NCBI GenBank assembly: GCA_032768795.1
Contig: CP136497.1
Location: 1,118,501-1,182,500, forward strand
Reading direction: 5' to 3'
From: Tremella fuciformis
Lineage: Eukaryota; Basidiomycota; Tremellomycetes; Tremellales; Tremellaceae
Length of the DNA: 64,000 bases
Part shown: piece after piece, positions 1 to 9,153 of the stretch
Layout of the letters: the number at the start of each line of letters is the position of its first letter
Position numbering within the stretch: the stretch's first letter is position 1
Made by a program: the position numbers and the translations under genes
Notes under the pieces: generated by a model
Database searches by the model: none
Seen by the model: only the letters and a program-made list of their open reading frames with translations
Told to the model about the DNA's origin: nothing

Positions 1-367
1 TAGAGAAAGTGCTGTGTTCTTCTGGCGCTTGTAGGTGAAGCGACAGAGATGGTAGGTAGGGAGGAGGGTAGCCGGAAACCGAGTATTTGGCAAAGGCGAT
101 TGCGGGTGAACCGCTGAAGCTACCGAAAATCCGAGGGTACCTCGTGAAAGAGCGCGTCGAGCTCTATTGGGTCACTTGTCGGCAGGCGAATCGGATGCGA
201 TTCAGGCTCATAACCTGTCGGATGATATGAAGTGCATAAGACATGTTCCCTGCTCAGAGAGCAGGAAAAGCGACGCTATAGAGTTTCCTTATGTAATAGG
301 AAAGGGCTAGAAGCGATGTTGCAGTGTGGCAGTGTGGCACAGATCAGGATTGCTCACAATTCCGACA
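1..367 (-). mobile_element. 5' end of a second family A copia element, cut by the window edge
   Basis: Bases 1-215 match bases 5630-5844, the leader next to the 5' LTR of the intact A element, with about eight differences. Bases 216-367 are a 152 bp LTR of the same family (starts TGTCGGATGA, ends ATTCCGACA). Read on the minus strand this is 5' LTR then leader, so the body of the element lies left of the window. The LTR belongs to a different subtype from the intact element: its middle carries TTATGTAATAGGAAAG instead of ACATTTCAGGGGAAGG. The tRNA-like primer site at 205-215 is preserved. Whether the coding part survives cannot be seen here. Confidence 0.85.
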
Positions 368-384
368 TGTCTCTATCCACTTCT

Positions 385-443
385 TATTCATTTGACAATG
401 CGCACACTCAGAACGGGCGAGTCGAGAGATACCACCTCACAAT
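385..443 (+). pseudogene. Relic of family A integrase, plus orientation, left part
   Basis: This short stretch translates on the plus strand to the integrase segment around AHTQNGRVER followed by HLTIV, matching the minus-strand polyprotein of the intact A element. It ends exactly where a diverged solo LTR (family C) begins at 444, and the reading resumes at 6204 beyond the nested insertions. It is a broken, non-functional copy. Confidence 0.7.
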
Positions 444-600
444 TGTCGCACTCAAAGGGGTTTGCCACCCGTTCTGCCACCCATTCAATGAGAAAGATTT
501 TCCTACTGCCAATATTTCTTGAGTGCAATCGATGGTCCTCTCTGCAGTTCTGTCTATACTTACTGGGAATGGCAAGATGGCTGAAGGTCGCCAAGTAGGA
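444..600. repeat. Solo LTR of family C, copy 1, left part (split by intact copia A)
   Basis: This is the left part of a diverged LTR that starts TGTCGCACTC at 444 and ends TCATGACA at 6203. The intact copia A element plus one copy of its 5 bp target duplication sits in the middle, so the LTR without the insertion is about 361 bp. The flanks ACAAT (439-443) and ACGAT (6204-6208) look like a decayed target duplication. A second copy lies at 7012-7359. The orientation of the family is not known, since no coding part is present. Confidence 0.7.
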
Positions 601-750
601 TGTCGGATGATATGAAATGCATAGAGACATCTGTTGCTCAGAGAGCAGGAAAAGCGATGCTACAACTCTGAAACATTTCAGGGGAAGGAGTAGAAGCGAT
701 GTGGCAGTGTGGCAGTGTGGCAGAGATCAGGATTGCTCACAATTCCGACA
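601..750 (-). repeat. 3' LTR of copia A (150 bp)
   Basis: It starts TGTCGGATGA and ends ATTCCGACA on the plus strand, with terminal inverted TGTCGGA/TCCGACA. By eye it is base-for-base the same as 5845-5994. At 150 bp it is short for a copia LTR. It is flanked on the outside by the target duplication TAGGA. Confidence 0.95.
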
Positions 751-759
751 CTCCCACTC
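751..759 (-). promoter_or_regulatory. Polypurine tract of copia A
   Basis: On the minus strand the nine bases just inside the 3' LTR read GAGTGGGAG, the expected plus-strand primer of an LTR element. The tract overlaps the end of the Gag-Pol frame by two bases. Confidence 0.75.
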
Positions 760-3700
760 AATCTGATCTTTGCTGCACTCCAAGTAGATCCCTCAGCCTG
801 TTGAATACCTCTGCTGGAAGCGATTTGGTGAGGAGATCCGCCATGTTCTCAGCTGATGGAACATGTGATAGAGTCACTGTGTTGTCCTCCACCTTCTCCC
901 TGACAAACTTGTGTCTCATATCAATGTGCTTTGACTTGTCATGGTTCACTGGGTTCTTTGACAAAGCAATTGCTCCATTGTTGTCGTTTAGGATTGGCAG
1001 GGGCTCCTCCAGACCAAGCTGAAGATCACTGAGAAGTTGCCTGAGCCAAATGGCTTGCCTGGTTGCTTCAGAAGAGGCCATAAGCTCTGCTTCTGTGGTG
1101 GAAAGCGCCACTGTATTTTGCCGCCGACTCTTCCAGGCAACTATGCCACCATAGACCTTGAAGATATAGCCTGTAGTCGATCTCCTTGTGTCTAGATCGC
1201 CTCCCCAGTCTGCATCTGCATATCCCAGAGCAATTCTGTTGGAGTTATCTTTGTTGAAGGTCAAACAAAGGTCTGTGGTGCCTCTGATGTACCGAAGTAA
1301 ATGTTTGGCCGCTTTCCAGTGCTCTGTATTATATTTGCTGATATATCTTGATAGCAAGGAAGCTGGGAAAGCGAGATCCGGTCTTGTGATTGTTGAGGCA
1401 TAAAGAATTGCTCCCACTGCTTGGGCATATGGGTAATGCTTTGCCTCCTCATACTCGGTATCTGTGGCTGGAATAGGGCGAAAATTGGTAGGCAGAGGAG
1501 TTCTGGCTGGATTGCAGTCACTCATACCAAACCGGTCCAAAATCGACTCCAAGTAATGCTCCTGTGACATGAACAGCTTGTTCTGAGTCCGATCTCGATG
1601 TATATTGAATCCCAGGAAGTAGGAGACTGGTCCTGAGTCCTTGCACTCAAATTCCGCATTCAGAGCAATTTTGAAAGCGTCCAAATATTTCCTGTTGTTG
1701 CAAGCAATCAACTGATCATCCACATGAACTGAGAGCATGAGGAAATTGCCATTTTCGAATTTGTAGTAGAGGCAGGGGTCTGCTGAAGTCGGTTTGAGGC
1801 CTTGGGACCGAAGCCAAGTATCTAGAGCTTTGTTGAAGCATCTCGGAGACTGCTTGAGGCCATAAAGCGATTTTCTGAGTCGCAAAATTTTGCCTGCAGG
1901 AATATTGGAGCCCTCTGGTGGTTCCATATATATCTCCTCCTCTAAATCGCCATTGAGGAAAGCAGCAATGATGTCTACTTGGTCACACTCCATGTTGAAA
2001 TGATTGACCAAGGCCAGGAAGACTCTGATGGTGTCTTTATGCGCAACAGAGGCAAATAACTCGTTGAAATCAAGTCCTTCAATTTGAGAATAGCCCTTGG
2101 CAACAAATCTGGCCTTGTAGGTTGAAGGCTGGCCGGTTTCACCATTGATTTTGCGAGTGTAGACCCATTTGCCTTTGAGGACTCTTTGATTTGAGCGGTC
2201 AACAACCTCCCAAACTCGATATTTGTCCATCTTGGCAAGCTCTGAATCCATGCTTGACTTCCAGTGCTCCCACTCGCCAGAATTGCGCGCTTGCAAGTAT
2301 GTTTGTGGTATATTGGTTGCAAGTAAAGCACAAGCAATGTTTGCTCCCTCAAATTCCTCATCATCTCGCAAATTCAGCTCATCTGATGAGTCTGAGTCGC
2401 TTGAATTCTCGCCATTATGCCCCCCTTGCTGCGGTAACGGTGGAGCAGCAGAAGCGCGGCGTTCTGCAGCAATCTGGCGATGATGATCTCTTTCAATCAA
2501 ATTTGGAATTTGTAAATTTTGATTGGCAACTTTTTGCTCATTTGCCAAGTTTTGAAAGAACCGCTCAACTTCCAGCATTCCCTGTTTTGGAGGCGGTAGA
2601 GGCTCCTGTAGACAATCTTCCTGCAAGAGGACAGATTTATCGGACTTGATTTGAGGCTGTGAACCCTTGAGTTCCAATTCCGGAATTTCATTTCGCTCTG
2701 AATTGAATTCAGTGTTTGCAAAGATAACATCCCGGCTGATTGTGATGCTGCCGGTCTCTTTTGAATAGATCCGGTAATTGTTGGTTGCTTCCTGATACCC
2801 CACAAGGATCCCCTCTTGGTACCTTGGTGCAAGCTTATTTTTCTCTGTGCGATATCGGAAAAATGCTTTGCAGCCAAATGGTTGAAGGTGTTCAAGCTGG
2901 CAATTTCGATTTTGCCATTTGTCCTCTGGTATTTCCTGCTTTGGACCACAGGGTGTGCGATTTCGAGTGTAGGCTATATAATTTGCTGCTTCAGCCCATA
3001 GACTGTGAGGTAGACCGGAATGAACAAGCACAGTTCTAACCCCATTCAATATTGTGAGGTGCAATCGCTCAACTCGCCCATTCTGAGTGTGCGCATCAGG
3101 TGGGACTTGAATATGCTGAATTCCGTGATCCTTCATAAATTGTTTCCACTGATTTGAAGAGTATTCTCCACCATTGTCGGATCTGATTGTTTTGACTTTG
3201 GTGGATAGCTGGCGTTCAACCAAAGCGATATATTGCTGAATCGCTTCAAATGCTCCTGACTTTTGTTTGAGGAAATACAAATGCGATTTCCTTGTAAAGT
3301 CGTCATAACAAGTCAAGAAATATCGAGCACCATTGAGAGATGGCACTCTGGCTGGACCCCACAAATCAATGTGAACAATCTCAAGCGGTGTAGATGCTCT
3401 GATATCGCTTGGCAATGATGGGAGGCGGCCGGTCTTGCCTAAAATGCAGCTCTGGCACTGGAAAGACTTTGCATCTGAAGCTGAAATTTCGATATCGCCC
3501 ATTCTCCCACTTCTGATCACTCTGAGCACACCGGATATATTTAAATGGCCAAGTTGCTCATGAATGTCTTGCAAATCAGCTGCAGAAGCGATATTGGCTG
3601 ATGCGCTTGCCTCCTGGTAGATGTACAAGCCGGATCGCTTGGGAGCTGTAATGACATGCTCTCCAGACTTGATGTCGCATAGTTTTGCATTTCCGGCTGC

Positions 3701-4792
3701 AAATTTCCATTCTAGGCCTTGTGGTGTTGCAGAGACCAAAATGAGGTTCCGATCTAGCCCAGGAATATATAGACAACCTGGAAAAGCGATTCCGGCAAGG
3801 TAGAGAGTGCCAGTCATGTTGCAAGGCAAATGGGCTGAATTGCCAAACCGGACTTGCATTTTCTGAGCCGGTTTGAGATCCGACAGCATTTGAGCATCAT
3901 TACACATGTGATGTGTTGCACCAGAATCGATAATAAATTCATAGCGGTCGCATTTTGCATGGTAGGCTGATGCGGTCGCTGTGGCATGGAAAGCGGATGC
4001 TGGCCCAATGTCGGTATCAATGGGAACACTGAGCGATGCGATTTCGGCCTTGGGCTGAATTCTTTGTGCTGATATATTCCGATTTTGCTGATTTCTGCAC
4101 TCTGCATTGCTGTGGCCATGAATTTGATGATGGTCGCAATATTTTGATGTATCTCTGGGTCGATTTGGCTTGAATGCCGGTCTCCTTGCTGCAGCTAAAG
4201 CGGTGGCCGATTCCGAATTTTTCCGCCTCTCATATTCAGCCTGCACTGCCGATTTGACCTCTGCAGAGCTGAGGGGCTGTCGCATCCATAGATTCTGCTT
4301 TGTGGTCGCATATGACTCAGGGAGAGCAAGAGTCATGCAGAAAGCAAGGATTTTATCGGAAATAATTTCGCCAGAGCTGTTGAGCTGGGTGTGGGCGCTC
4401 TGCTGTGCAGCCAAGGTTGGCATTGGGTCCTCCCCATCGATAATTTTGGCCCTGGCAAGCGATTGGAATAAAGCGGCTTGCCTGGCACCAGTAGAAGCAG
4501 AATGCTGCCGCTTCAATTCCTCCCAGAGCGATTTTGGAGAGGGTGATGTCCAATCTTTGACTGAGGCTGGCAGGGCGGCTTGGACGGTCTCAGAGAGCGA
4601 CTGAAAGATGATGGAAAAGGCCTTATCGAATTTGAGCTGTTCTGCAGCTGAAATTGGCGAAATCGGTTCGGTTCTGATGCAGGCAAGCAGTCCCTTGCCC
4701 ATGAGGGTGGTGGCGATATGCGATTCCCATTGAGGATAATTATCGCTGCCTTTCAAAATAACAACTTTGATTTTGATTTCGCTCTCCTCCAT
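758..4792 (-). CDS. Gag-Pol polyprotein of copia A, intact (1,344 aa)
   Basis: The protein would package the element RNA, mature itself, copy RNA into DNA and integrate it. Domains in order: N-terminal Gag (UBN2-like), a knuckle spaced C-X2-H-X4-H-X4-C near residue 220, aspartic protease with DSGATHHM, GAG-pre-integrase with HLGH, integrase core with DLWGP, RSDNGGEY and NGRVER, copia-type reverse transcriptase with YGLKQSPRCF and HVDDQL, and RNase H with ADADWGGDLDTRRS. The first ATG of the frame is at 4792; two codons upstream only a TTG is available. Gag and Pol share one frame with no shift, so the Gag excess must arise otherwise. No stop or frameshift is visible, so it is likely active or recently so. 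Confidence 0.95.
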   Translation of the reverse strand: MEESEIKIKVVILKGSDNYPQWESHIATTLMGKGLLACIRTEPISPISAAEQLKFDKAFSIIFQSLSETVQAALPASVKDWTSPSPKSLWEELKRQHSASTGARQAALFQSLARAKIIDGEDPMPTLAAQQSAHTQLNSSGEIISDKILAFCMTLALPESYATTKQNLWMRQPLSSAEVKSAVQAEYERRKNSESATALAAARRPAFKPNRPRDTSKYCDHHQIHGHSNAECRNQQNRNISAQRIQPKAEIASLSVPIDTDIGPASAFHATATASAYHAKCDRYEFIIDSGATHHMCNDAQMLSDLKPAQKMQVRFGNSAHLPCNMTGTLYLAGIAFPGCLYIPGLDRNLILVSATPQGLEWKFAAGNAKLCDIKSGEHVITAPKRSGLYIYQEASASANIASAADLQDIHEQLGHLNISGVLRVIRSGRMGDIEISASDAKSFQCQSCILGKTGRLPSLPSDIRASTPLEIVHIDLWGPARVPSLNGARYFLTCYDDFTRKSHLYFLKQKSGAFEAIQQYIALVERQLSTKVKTIRSDNGGEYSSNQWKQFMKDHGIQHIQVPPDAHTQNGRVERLHLTILNGVRTVLVHSGLPHSLWAEAANYIAYTRNRTPCGPKQEIPEDKWQNRNCQLEHLQPFGCKAFFRYRTEKNKLAPRYQEGILVGYQEATNNYRIYSKETGSITISRDVIFANTEFNSERNEIPELELKGSQPQIKSDKSVLLQEDCLQEPLPPPKQGMLEVERFFQNLANEQKVANQNLQIPNLIERDHHRQIAAERRASAAPPLPQQGGHNGENSSDSDSSDELNLRDDEEFEGANIACALLATNIPQTYLQARNSGEWEHWKSSMDSELAKMDKYRVWEVVDRSNQRVLKGKWVYTRKINGETGQPSTYKARFVAKGYSQIEGLDFNELFASVAHKDTIRVFLALVNHFNMECDQVDIIAAFLNGDLEEEIYMEPPEGSNIPAGKILRLRKSLYGLKQSPRCFNKALDTWLRSQGLKPTSADPCLYYKFENGNFLMLSVHVDDQLIACNNRKYLDAFKIALNAEFECKDSGPVSYFLGFNIHRDRTQNKLFMSQEHYLESILDRFGMSDCNPARTPLPTNFRPIPATDTEYEEAKHYPYAQAVGAILYASTITRPDLAFPASLLSRYISKYNTEHWKAAKHLLRYIRGTTDLCLTFNKDNSNRIALGYADADWGGDLDTRRSTTGYIFKVYGGIVAWKSRRQNTVALSTTEAELMASSEATRQAIWLRQLLSDLQLGLEEPLPILNDNNGAIALSKNPVNHDKSKHIDMRHKFVREKVEDNTVTLSHVPSAENMADLLTKSLPAEVFNRLRDLLGVQQRSD

Positions 4793-5844
4793 TTCCAAAA
4801 ATTATTTCTCAAGAACGGCTCAATCAAACTTGGTCTTGTTGATAGGGATGATAGAGACCGTTGCGAGGTATATTGTGTGCAAAGGAGAAATTTTAAATAT
4901 GCGAGTGTCAGCTGCAATCGCAAAAGTTTGAATGAGACTCTCAGAGAGACTCAGCTGAAAGCGAGAGCAGCTTGAATTGCCTATGAGGCTCAGAGGCTGC
5001 CCACCAGGTTTCACTGGATTCTGCGGCCACCGGAACGGTGTACGACCTCCTGGGTGCTCCACCAAGCCTGGGAATCGGCCCAAAGTTTGATTTCTGCAGA
5101 GCCAGGTCCGGATTTGCTTGAACTCCCTCGGTGTAACCTAGACCGGCCAGGATGTTTGCCTTCACCTGCCAAGCCCAGCAGGCCGCGATTTCGCCCAGCG
5201 ATAGGGCAGAAGCAATGATGTTGAGAAATCGGAAATCCGATTTCAGGAATGATGGAATTACTCGAGAACGAGTCGGCCGATTGTGCTCTGCCGGTGCTGA
5301 AATATAGCCTGTAGTGACCCCTATGTTGTGTAGGAGCGGCAGGCGGATCGGTGGAGTAATGGGCGAGAAATCGATTTCCTGGTGTTGGAAGACTCAACTC
5401 CAAATTCGCAGTTTGCCAAAAATGATAAATCGATATCTCGGGAACGGTACTGGCTGCCGGGCTGTGCTTTACCGTGACGATGGATTCAACAACAGACGGT
5501 GCTGTGTAAAACGGAGAGATCGATCGGGTGGCTAGATCGCGAGAAATTGTTGAAGTTGTGAACGTCCGTTATCCCGGCCTTCTGTGAGTGCTGGACTCTT
5601 CAGGGGCCGTAAGACGTGTGTTCGCACTGTAGAGAGAGTGCTGTGTTTTTCTGGCGCTTGTAGGTGAAGCGACAGAGATGGTAGGTAGGGAGGAGGGTAG
5701 CCGGAAATTGTATAATTGGCGAAGGCGATTGCGGGTGAACCGCTGAAGCTACCGAAAATCCGAGGGTACCTCGTGAAAGAGCGCGTCGAGCTCTATTGGG
5801 TCACTTGTCGGCAGGCGAATCGGATGCGATTCAGGCTCATAACC
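4793..5844 (-). other. Long 5' leader of copia A
   Basis: About 1.05 kb separates the 5' LTR from the Gag-Pol start codon on the minus strand. It contains several short ATG frames, the longest about 130 codons (5011-5403), none with recognisable domains. The part next to the LTR (5630-5844) is strongly conserved in the truncated copy at 1-215. The part near the start codon (about 4845-4925) is recognisable in the relic at 13842-13905. A leader this long may hold packaging signals or an internal ribosome entry function, but that is inference. Confidence 0.7.
5834..5844 (-). promoter_or_regulatory. Primer binding site matching the initiator tRNA-Met anticodon arm
   Basis: Directly inside the 5' LTR the plus strand reads GGCTCATAACC, which is the anticodon-arm sequence of eukaryotic initiator tRNA-Met (CAT anticodon). 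The element RNA, from the minus strand, is therefore complementary to an internal tRNA segment and not to the 3' CCA end. Priming by a 5' half of initiator tRNA is established for Drosophila copia and relatives. The same site is at 205-215 in the second copy. Confidence 0.7.
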
Positions 5845-5994
5845 TGTCGGATGATATGAAATGCATAGAGACATCTGTTGCTCAGAGAGCAGGAAAAGCG
5901 ATGCTACAACTCTGAAACATTTCAGGGGAAGGAGTAGAAGCGATGTGGCAGTGTGGCAGTGTGGCAGAGATCAGGATTGCTCACAATTCCGACA
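5845..5994 (-). repeat. 5' LTR of copia A (150 bp)
   Basis: Identical by eye to 601-750. It carries a short direct repeat GTGGCAGTGTGGCAGTGTGGCA. The target duplication TAGGA follows at 5995-5999. It should hold the promoter of the element, although no clear TATA box is visible in 150 bp. Confidence 0.95.
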
Positions 5995-5999
5995 TAGGA

Positions 6000-6203
6000 G
6001 TGCCGGAAAACGTAGTGACTTCGGAAAAGATCACCAATAAAAGTATTGACTTCAGGGAAGATCACCAACAAAAGCACTGACTTAAATCGGTGATATACCA
6101 GAAGAAGTAATGTGTGAGCAGTTTGGTGGAAGAAGGACCGTGCTTTGTGGGCAAATGGCTTAAAAAGCGGTGACTTGTGTGTGAGATGAGGTTGGTCATG
6201 ACA
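6000..6203. repeat. Solo LTR of family C, copy 1, right part
   Basis: This continues the LTR begun at 444-600 and ends GGTCATGACA at 6203. It aligns with 7150-7359 of copy 2, including the tandem 31 bp units at 6012-6090. The junction with copia A falls within the shared words CCAAGTAGGA, so copy 2 shows what the site looked like before copia A inserted. Confidence 0.7.
6012..6090. repeat. Imperfect 31 bp tandem repeat inside LTR C (2.5 units)
   Basis: Units 6012-6042 and 6043-6073 follow the pattern GTAKTGACTTC, then GGAAAAGATCACC or a variant, then AAAA; a partial third unit runs to 6090 (GCACTGACTTAAATCGG). The same array occurs in LTR C copy 2 at 7168-7246, so it is a property of the LTR family. 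Such repeats in LTRs are often enhancer elements, but no function is shown here. Confidence 0.8.
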
Positions 6204-6800
6204 ACGATTCTCATCAGCGTTAGACAGAACTCTACTCATTCATTCCAGGTCACCTCAGGATCTATGGGCTGAAGAGCAAAATTATATATCCTCAACTTGG
6301 ATCTACACACCCTGTTGTCAAAAAATGAGAGTCTGGAAGATAAATGGCAAAATCAGAATTCCCAACTTGACCGTCTTCAACCATTTGGCTGCCAAGCGTT
6401 TTCCAGATTCATACCAAGATGAACAAACCACCAAGATACCAAGAGGGGATTCTTGTGGGGTATCAGAAAGCCAAAACACCTACCGGATCTAGTCAAAACA
6501 AATCATATGCCAAGATGTCATTTGTGCAAACGCAGAAGTGTATTCTGACCGACAAAAAATGGAATTGAGACCAGCCAACCTTCACCATTCAGGGCCAAAT
6601 TTGTTGTCAGGGGCAATTCTCAAGTTGAGAGACTTGATTTTGACAGGTCATTTGCCCTTGTTGGGCACAAAGACACCATCAGAGTCTTCCTGGTCTTGAT
6701 CAATGACTTTGACATGGAGTGTGAATAAGTGGACATCATTGCAGATTGTGAGCAAGACTGATATGTGCCACGCTATCACCCTGCCACATTGCTTCTACTC
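6204..6800 (+). pseudogene. Relic of family A polyprotein and LTR, plus orientation, right part
   Basis: On the plus strand, 6240-6560 decodes with frameshifts to the integrase C-terminal part (for example EDKWQN, LQPFGC and RGFLWG), and 6590-6748 decodes to the reverse transcriptase segment around GHKDTIRVFL. In-frame stops are present. At about 6749-6800 the sequence jumps to the interior of an A LTR in plus orientation (ATTGTGAGCA to CTACTCCTTCCCC). It is a degraded, internally deleted copy, older than the elements nested in it. Confidence 0.75.
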
Positions 6801-7011
6801 CTTCCCCAATGTCACCCTCGAAGGGGTAGCCCAAGGTAAAGGGCACGAGGGGTCTTGTCTCTGGCTCGTAAAGCAAGGGGACTGAGGGATTGAGGACAAG
6901 AGTGCTGGGTTCAGACCAGCTGTGTGACTGTTGTGACGGGACACAAGAGATCCATTGCTGAAGAAACTATCTTGGCCGAAAAGTGGCCTCCTTATATAGA
7001 CAAGAGGGCTA
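6801..7011. other. Unassigned repeat-flanked sequence
   Basis: About 210 bp between the A LTR fragment and LTR C copy 2. It has a TATATAG box at about 6994 and no coding frame of note. It may be the end of another LTR, but no paired copy is visible in the window. Confidence 0.4.
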
Positions 7012-7359
7012 TGTACGCCGAAGGGATTTGCCACCCAATTTGCCACCTGTTCCATGAGAAAAGTTTTCCTACTGCCAATATTTCTCAAGTGGAAGCGATT
7101 CTCCTCGCTGCAGATCTGTCTATAATTAAAGGTGGCTGAGGGTCGCCAAGTAGGATCACCGGCAAAAGTAGTGACTTCAGGAAAGATCACCAATAAAAGT
7201 TTTGACTTCAGGGAAGGTCACCAATGAAAGTACTGACTTAAATCGGCAATGTACCAGAAGAGGAAATGTTTGAGGAGGTCGGTGGAAAAGGTACTGTGTC
7301 TTGTAGGCGAATGGCGTAAAATGTGGTGACTTGCGTTTGAGATGAGGTCGGTCATGACA
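7012..7359. repeat. Solo LTR of family C, copy 2 (348 bp)
   Basis: It starts TGTACGCCGAAGGG and ends GGTCATGACA and aligns along its length with 444-600 plus 6000-6203. Flanks GGCTA (7007-7011) and GGCAA (7360-7364) resemble a decayed 5 bp target duplication. It carries the same 31 bp tandem units (7168-7246). It is uninterrupted, so it serves as the empty-site reference for the copia A insertion. Confidence 0.7.
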
Positions 7360-7389
7360 GGCAAAAATGTTTCAGAGATGAAGCATTGA

Positions 7390-9153
7390 GTTTTGAATGT
7401 ATCCGGTAGTCGCTGGTGACTTCCTGATATCACACAACGATGCTCTCTTCATATCTTGGTGCGAGCTTATTCTTTACCATACAATCTCGGAAAAATGCTT
7501 TGCATGTCGGATGACATGAAGTGCATAGAGACATCTGAACTGCTCAGAGAGCAAGGAAAGCAACGCTGCAGAGTTTTCTTATGTAATAGGAAAGAGCTGG
7601 AAGCGATGTGGCAGTGCGGCAGAGTGGCACAGATCAGTATTGCTCACAATTCCGACATTGCAGCCAGGTGATTGGAGATGTTCAAGCTGACAATTTCAAT
7701 TTTGCCATTAGTCTTCAGGTAGTTCTTGCCCTGGACCAAAGGATGTGCGAGTGTGAGTGAGCTGAGGCTATATAATTTGCCGCTGCTCCCCATAGATCTT
7801 GAGGCAAATGGGAATGCACAAACACAGTTTCAACCCCATTGACAATTGTAAGGTGTAAATGCTCAACTTGCCCATTTTGAGTGTGCGCATCTGGTGGGAT
7901 CCGAATATGCCAAACTCCGTGGCCCCTCATGAATTGTCTCCATTTGTTCAAAGCGATTGCCCTACTGTTGTTGGATCTGATTGTTTCGACATTTGTAGGC
8001 AGGTGGGGTTCACCCAAAATGATATATGGGTTAACACGCTTCCCTGTTGATAGACGTAGAGGCCGGATCGCTTTGGTAGGTGTGATGACCTGGTCTCCAG
8101 ACTTGATATCGCATAATTTTGGATTCCCGGCCTCCGTTCTAGGCCTTCTGGTGTTGCAGAGACCAAAATGAGGTGCCGGTTCAGCCCAGTAATATATAGA
8201 CAGCCTGGAAAAGCGATACCGGCAACATAGAGAGTGCCAGAAATGTTGTTGCGAGGCAAATGTGCTGAGTTCATAAACCTGACTTGCATTTTCTGAGCCG
8301 GTCTCAAATGGTGCAGCGTCTGAGCATCATTACAAAAATGATTTGTGGCTCCTGTTTCGATGAACAATTTATCGCGGTCGCATTCTGTGAGGTAGTGCGG
8401 TCGCTGTTTGATGTAAAACAGAGGCTGGACTAATGCGGGTATCAGATTCATGGCTGACAGATGCAGTTCTGGCTTTGGGCAGCAGTCTTTGTGTCTGCTG
8501 ATTCCGATTCTGTTGACTCTTGCATACGGAATTGTTGTGGACATGACATTTGGGGTAATCGCAAAATCTCAACATATCTCTTATGCGTGTTCTTTTGCCT
8601 CTCAGATTCAGCCTGCACTGCCAATCTGACATCTGTAGAGCTGAAAGGCTGTCGCATCCCGAAATTCTGCTCCGGGAATGCATATGACACTGTCATGCAG
8701 ATTGCAAGGATTTTACGGGATATTGTTATTTTGCCTGAGCTGTTCAGCTTGGTGTGGGTGCTCTGCTTGGCGGCTAAAATTGGTATCGGATCTTCTGCTA
8801 AATAATTGGGCCCTAGCAAGCGAGTGGAATAATGCTGCTTGTCTGGCACCAGTAGCGGCGGAATGCTGCCATTTCCACTCGCTCCAAAGCGATTTGGGTG
8901 ATGGGGAAGTCCAGTCTTTCAGAGAGGCTGGCAGGGCGGCTTGAATAGTTGAGGCTTTGAAAAATTATTGTAAACGATTTTTCGACACTGAGACAAGCCC
9001 CTTGCTCATGAGAGCGCTGGCAATATGCGATTCCCCTCGTGGATAATTATCGCCTTACTTCAAAGTAATGACTTGGATTTCGAGGATTTGAGTTCCTCCC
9101 AAGACTGGCTGCAGCAACAAGGCCGTTGTTGAGAGGAGTGACGACGACCGATG
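7390..9153 (-). pseudogene. Relic of family A element, minus orientation, left part
   Basis: Read on the minus strand this is a decayed A polyprotein in the order Gag start (about 9060 downward), knuckle region, protease (about 8350), and integrase (7715-8017, with PPDAHTQNGQVE). It has frameshifts, stops and a deletion of several hundred bases near 8025-8050, where integrase sequence joins directly to the pre-integrase segment. The reverse transcriptase and RNase H part is absent. A solo A LTR sits at 7505-7657, and copia B interrupts the leader at 9153; leader sequence resumes at 13842. Confidence 0.8.
7505..7657 (-). repeat. Solo LTR of family A with TTGCA target duplication
   Basis: A 153 bp LTR starts TGTCGGATGAC and ends ATTCCGACA, flanked by TTGCA at 7500-7504 and 7658-7662. 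Removing it and one TTGCA restores continuity of the surrounding A relic (AAAATGCTTTGCAGCC as in the intact element near 2870). It belongs to the same subtype as the LTR at 216-367. A solo LTR forms when the two LTRs of an element recombine and delete the body. Confidence 0.9.

Larger units (their letters stand above)
601..5994 (-). mobile_element. Intact Ty1/copia retrotransposon, family A (5,394 bp)
   Basis: The element has two 150 bp LTRs (601-750 and 5845-5994) that read as identical, a 5 bp target duplication TAGGA at 596-600 and 5995-5999, a polypurine tract GAGTGGGAG directly inside the 3' LTR, and a primer site directly inside the 5' LTR that matches the anticodon arm of initiator tRNA-Met. 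A single uninterrupted Gag-Pol frame fills 758-4792, and a leader of about 1.05 kb precedes it. Domain order protease, integrase, reverse transcriptase, RNase H defines the copia (Pseudoviridae-type) layout. Identical LTRs and an open frame point to a very recent insertion. It landed in a diverged solo LTR of family C. Confidence 0.95.
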
